8,527 nucleotides of DNA, from assembly GCA_944386335.1 (NCBI GenBank), contig CALXAQ010000150.1:1-8527 (forward strand), read 5' to 3'. The notes under the pieces are model-generated. The model was not told the origin of the DNA. It searched no databases and was given only the letters and a program-made list of their open reading frames with translations. The position numbers and the translations under genes are program-made. This document shows, piece after piece, positions 6,331 through 8,527 of the stretch. Position 1 is the stretch's first letter. Every line of letters starts with the position of its first letter. The DNA is from an uncultured Clostridia bacterium (lineage in GTDB: Bacteria; Bacillota; Clostridia; TANB77; CAG-508).

Positions 6331-7623
6331 ATGAAAATATTAATGTTAACATGGGAATATCCACCAAGAATAGTGGGAGGAATTGCTAGAGTGGTGCATG
6401 ATTTATCACAAAGATTAATGAAAGATGGTCATGATATTACTGTGGTTACTTATCGTGATGGAGACACACCTTATTTTGAAAATGATAAAGGAGTAAAAGT
6501 ATATAGAGTAGACAACTACATGATAAGACCAAACAATTTTATTGATTGGATATTACAATTAAATTTTAACATGGTAGCAAAAGCCTCTGAGATTATTAGC
6601 AAGGAAGGGAAGTTTGATGTTATTCACGCCCATGATTGGTTAGTTGCCAACAGTGCAAAAACATTAAAACATGCTTATGGAATTCCAGTAATATCTACTA
6701 TTCACGCAACAGAAAGTGGAAGAAATAGTGGTATTCATGATGATACACAAAGATATATTAACGATACAGAATGGATGCTTACATATGAATCTACAGAAGT
6801 AATTGTAAATAGTAATTTTATGAAAGGACATGTACAAGGATTATTTGGACTTCCTTTTGATAAGATTAATGTCATTCCTAATGGTATTAATTTGAATAAT
6901 TTTAATGGAGTAGAAAGAGATTATGACTTTAGAAGACAATATGCAGAAGATAATGAAAAAATTATTCTTTATTTAGGAAGATTAAAATATGAAAAAGGAA
7001 TACAGTATTTAATTTCTGCAATGCCTAAAATTTTAGATGGTTATCATGATAGTAAATTAGTAATTGCAGGAAAAGGTGGCATGTTAGATGACTTAAAGGC
7101 ACAAGTATCTCGTATGGGAATTGATAATAAAGTATACTTTACCGGATACTTAAATGCAAAACAAGTACAAAAGATGTATAAATGTGCGGATGTAGCCGTA
7201 TTCCCAAGTACCTATGAGCCATTTGGTATTGTGGCATTAGAGGCAATGCTTGCAGGAGTACCAACGGTTGTGTCAGATGTGGGAGGCTTAAATGAAATTG
7301 TAGAGCATGGTATAACTGGTATGAAAAGTTATGCAGGAAATCCAAATTCTATTGCAGATTCTATTTTAGCCTTATTATATGACCATCAATTATGTAGCAA
7401 TGTGGCTAAAAATGCAAAAGCAGAAGTAAGAAAACAATATAATTGGAATAAAATTGCACAAGATACACATTTTGTATATCAAAAAGCAATTTGTCAAACT
7501 ATGGCAGAACGTCAAGCTAAGCAGATAGAACAAGAAAAAGCCAATAAAGCAAAGAAGGCGAAAAATTCTGATTCAGAAATTACAAGCTTATTGAGTTTTA
7601 AGAAAAAACATGCTTATGCATAG
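6331..7623 (+). CDS. GT4 glycogen-synthase-like glycosyltransferase
   Basis: Retaining GT-B glycosyltransferase of family 4 (430 aa), probably an alpha-1,4-glucan (glycogen) synthase given its neighbours. The N-terminal domain begins ILMLTWEYPPRIVGGIARVV (3-22), with the glycine-rich acceptor-side loop GGIARVV. HAHDWL lies at 99-104. The C-terminal donor domain has VIPNGI (181-186), GRLKYEKG (216-223) with the phosphate-contacting Arg217 and Lys222, and the E-x7-E motif EPFGIVALE (Glu296, Glu304). DVGGLNEIVEHGITG follows at 316-330. The last 40 residues are a charged Lys/Ala/Glu-rich tail not typical of the core fold. The ATG at 6331 has a GAAAGGAAAGGGG purine tract at rather long spacing (about 13 nt). 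The YlbF gene follows after 54 nt. A cell-envelope or lipid glycosyltransferase is possible on sequence alone; the adjacent branching enzyme makes glucan synthesis the better reading. Confidence 0.9.
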   Translation: MKILMLTWEYPPRIVGGIARVVHDLSQRLMKDGHDITVVTYRDGDTPYFENDKGVKVYRVDNYMIRPNNFIDWILQLNFNMVAKASEIISKEGKFDVIHAHDWLVANSAKTLKHAYGIPVISTIHATESGRNSGIHDDTQRYINDTEWMLTYESTEVIVNSNFMKGHVQGLFGLPFDKINVIPNGINLNNFNGVERDYDFRRQYAEDNEKIILYLGRLKYEKGIQYLISAMPKILDGYHDSKLVIAGKGGMLDDLKAQVSRMGIDNKVYFTGYLNAKQVQKMYKCADVAVFPSTYEPFGIVALEAMLAGVPTVVSDVGGLNEIVEHGITGMKSYAGNPNSIADSILALLYDHQLCSNVAKNAKAEVRKQYNWNKIAQDTHFVYQKAICQTMAERQAKQIEQEKANKAKKAKNSDSEITSLLSFKKKHAYA

Positions 7624-7677
7624 AAAAGTATATCTTTTAAGAAAAACAGCTATCAGAGAAAGAGGGAAATCATAAAA

Positions 7678-8010
7678 ATGAATGTATATGATACAGCAAA
7701 TAGCCTAGCAAAAGAGTTAAAAGAGTCCAAAGAATATATGGATTATAAAAAGGCAAAAGAAGAAATAGCAAAGCAAGAAGATAAAAAGAAAAAAATAGAG
7801 GATTTTGAAGCTTTAAGATATGAAGTACAAGTACTTGCTATGCAAGGACAAAAGGTAAGTGAAGAGAAAAACAAAAAGTTACAAGAAATGTATGCATTAT
7901 TAGTGCAAAATCAAGATATACGAGAATATTTCGACTTAGAAGTGAAATTTAATGTGATGCTAGCAGATGTGAATAAAATTATTGCAGAAGCAGTAGCAGA
8001 CGTATTATAG
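7678..8010 (+). CDS. YlbF/YmcA-family small helical protein
   Basis: A 110-aa all-helical, highly charged protein of the YlbF/YmcA (Com_YlbF) family. It opens with MNVYDTANSLAKELKES, followed by YKKAKEEI and a central helix, and ends FDLEVKFNVMLADVNKIIAEAVADVL, the typical family C-terminus. In Bacillus subtilis YlbF works with YmcA and YaaT as a regulator of RNase Y and of biofilm, competence and sporulation programmes; whether this copy does so is unknown. No signal or membrane segment is seen. The ATG at 7678 has AGAGGG 11 nt upstream. There is no promoter or terminator in the 54-nt gap after the GT4 gene, so the two are probably co-transcribed, and a strong hairpin ends the unit. Confidence 0.86.
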   Translation: MNVYDTANSLAKELKESKEYMDYKKAKEEIAKQEDKKKKIEDFEALRYEVQVLAMQGQKVSEEKNKKLQEMYALLVQNQDIREYFDLEVKFNVMLADVNKIIAEAVADVL

Positions 8011-8030
8011 GGAAAAGGAAATAAAGGTAA

Positions 8031-8085
8031 AAAAACTGGGTACAAAACAAAAAATTATAGTAGTTTTGCGCTCAGTTTTTGTCTG
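8031..8085 (+). terminator. Terminator after the YlbF gene
   Basis: The arms 8031-8048 and 8063-8080 form an 18-position stem with one A-C mismatch (8042/8069) and two G-T wobbles. The loop is an A-rich 14 nt, and the 3' arm ends in five T followed by GTCTGTTTTA. The stem is longer than in most terminators, but its position 20 nt after the stop fits. Confidence 0.75.
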
Positions 8086-8128
8086 TTTTATAGAAGAGAT
8101 TCTATTATATGCGTGTTTATTATACCCA

Positions 8129-8156
8129 TTGATTTGACACATACTTTGGATAATAT
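8129..8156 (+). promoter_or_regulatory. Possible promoter for the HExxH protein gene
   Basis: TTGATT (8129-8134) and TAATAT (8151-8156) are 16 nt apart. A perfect TTGACA box at 8134-8139 overlaps, but has no good -10 at 17 nt. The implied transcript would begin just before the ribosome binding site at 8171. Confidence 0.35.
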
Positions 8157-8170
8157 TGTTGGATAACGAG

Positions 8171-8177
8171 AAAGGAG
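8171..8177 (+). promoter_or_regulatory. Ribosome binding site supporting a GTG start
   Basis: AAAGGAG lies 6 nt before GTG at 8184-8186. The nearby ATG at 8191 is followed at once by TAG, so GTG is the only sensible start for the long open frame. Confidence 0.75.
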
Positions 8178-8183
8178 AAAAAA

Positions 8184-8527
8184 GTGGAGAATGTAGCAGT
8201 TATTGTGGGACTATTTATAGCAGAAATTTTAGTAATTCTGTTATTAAAAGTTGTACTAAAAATAAAGATAGGAAAAATAAAGGAAATTAAAGAGAATAAA
8301 GAGATACAAGAAATAGTAGATAAATTTCCAGAAAATAAAGAAATTTGCAGGGAAATATTAAAAACTTTAGGCAATACAACTACGGTTATAAAAGAAAGCG
8401 AAAATAAAGAAAATCAGGCAGGTTTTTATATTGCAGTAACCAACACCAAATGGATTGCTAATATTAAGGATACTTATACACGTATCCAAACCATAGCACA
8501 TGAGTGCTTGCATTCTGTGCAAGATAG
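8184..8527 (+). CDS. Membrane-anchored HExxH protein, 3' partial
   Basis: Uncharacterised membrane protein, 114 residues visible before the window ends. A hydrophobic helix at about 4-26 anchors the N-terminus, with a Lys-rich stretch just after it. A charged helical linker follows to about 75. The segment FYIAVTNTKWIANIKDTYTR (81-100) leads into IQTIAHECLHSVQD, which contains the zinc-peptidase motif HExxH with His106, Glu107 and His110. No third zinc ligand can be seen because the gene is cut off. The arrangement of a short strand, a Thr/Arg-containing loop and then the HExxH helix resembles small gluzincin-type domains, but I do not recognise a named family. GTG at 8184 has a good ribosome binding site, and the frame has no stop to the window edge. 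The preceding terminator makes it a separate transcription unit from the GT4-YlbF genes. Confidence 0.72.
   Translation, partial: MENVAVIVGLFIAEILVILLLKVVLKIKIGKIKEIKENKEIQEIVDKFPENKEICREILKTLGNTTTVIKESENKENQAGFYIAVTNTKWIANIKDTYTRIQTIAHECLHSVQD

Noticed and set aside
8120..8374. Minus-strand frame of 84 codons opposite the HExxH gene
   Set aside because: The plus-strand frame has a ribosome binding site, a membrane helix and a peptidase motif; the minus frame is its antisense shadow.

Overview
The window is AT-rich (roughly 30% GC by eye) and looks like the chromosome of an uncultured low-GC Bacillota, most likely a gut-type Clostridia. The reasons are strong AAGGAGG-type ribosome binding sites, heavy AGA/ATA/AAA codon use, a YtxC sporulation-family gene, a YlbF-family gene, and a GH57 / DUF4912 / GT4 alpha-glucan cluster. 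No rRNA, tRNA, CRISPR array, transposase or phage gene was found.

Layout. Positions 2-2030 (+) hold a divergent SecD/SecF pair. SecD is missing its 5' end, SecF is short, and both lack the acidic transmembrane motifs of the canonical proton-driven SecDF. A terminator at 2042-2089 closes this unit. A rhodanese-domain gene (+, 2125-2476) and a ytxC-like gene (-, 2481-3330) then converge with a 4-nt gap and share a hairpin. Each of these two genes is split by one +1 frameshift about 20-27 codons after its start. Between 3331 and 3538 there is a 68-bp near-perfect palindrome and no gene.

The second half is an alpha-glucan locus arranged around a divergent promoter region (6126-6330). Leftward are a DUF4912 protein with a histone-like basic N-terminus and a GH57 1,4-alpha-glucan branching enzyme, with a strong terminator-like hairpin between them. 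Rightward are a GT4 glycogen-synthase-like glycosyltransferase and a YlbF-family protein. The synthase would extend alpha-1,4-glucan and the GH57 enzyme would introduce alpha-1,6 branches. The role of DUF4912 is unknown, but its position suggests a linked function. The window ends inside a GTG-started membrane protein with an HExxH zinc-peptidase motif.

The most interesting observation is that both frameshifted genes need a shift of the same sign (+1), and each has the tetramer CGGT, as an in-frame CGG codon plus T after a Leu codon, inside the short interval where the shift must occur. Reading every intact gene here (about 2,100 codons) I found no other in-frame CGG. This could reflect programmed +1 frameshifting or four-base decoding at an unassigned CGG codon. 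Two assembly errors or early pseudogenisation remain the simple alternatives.
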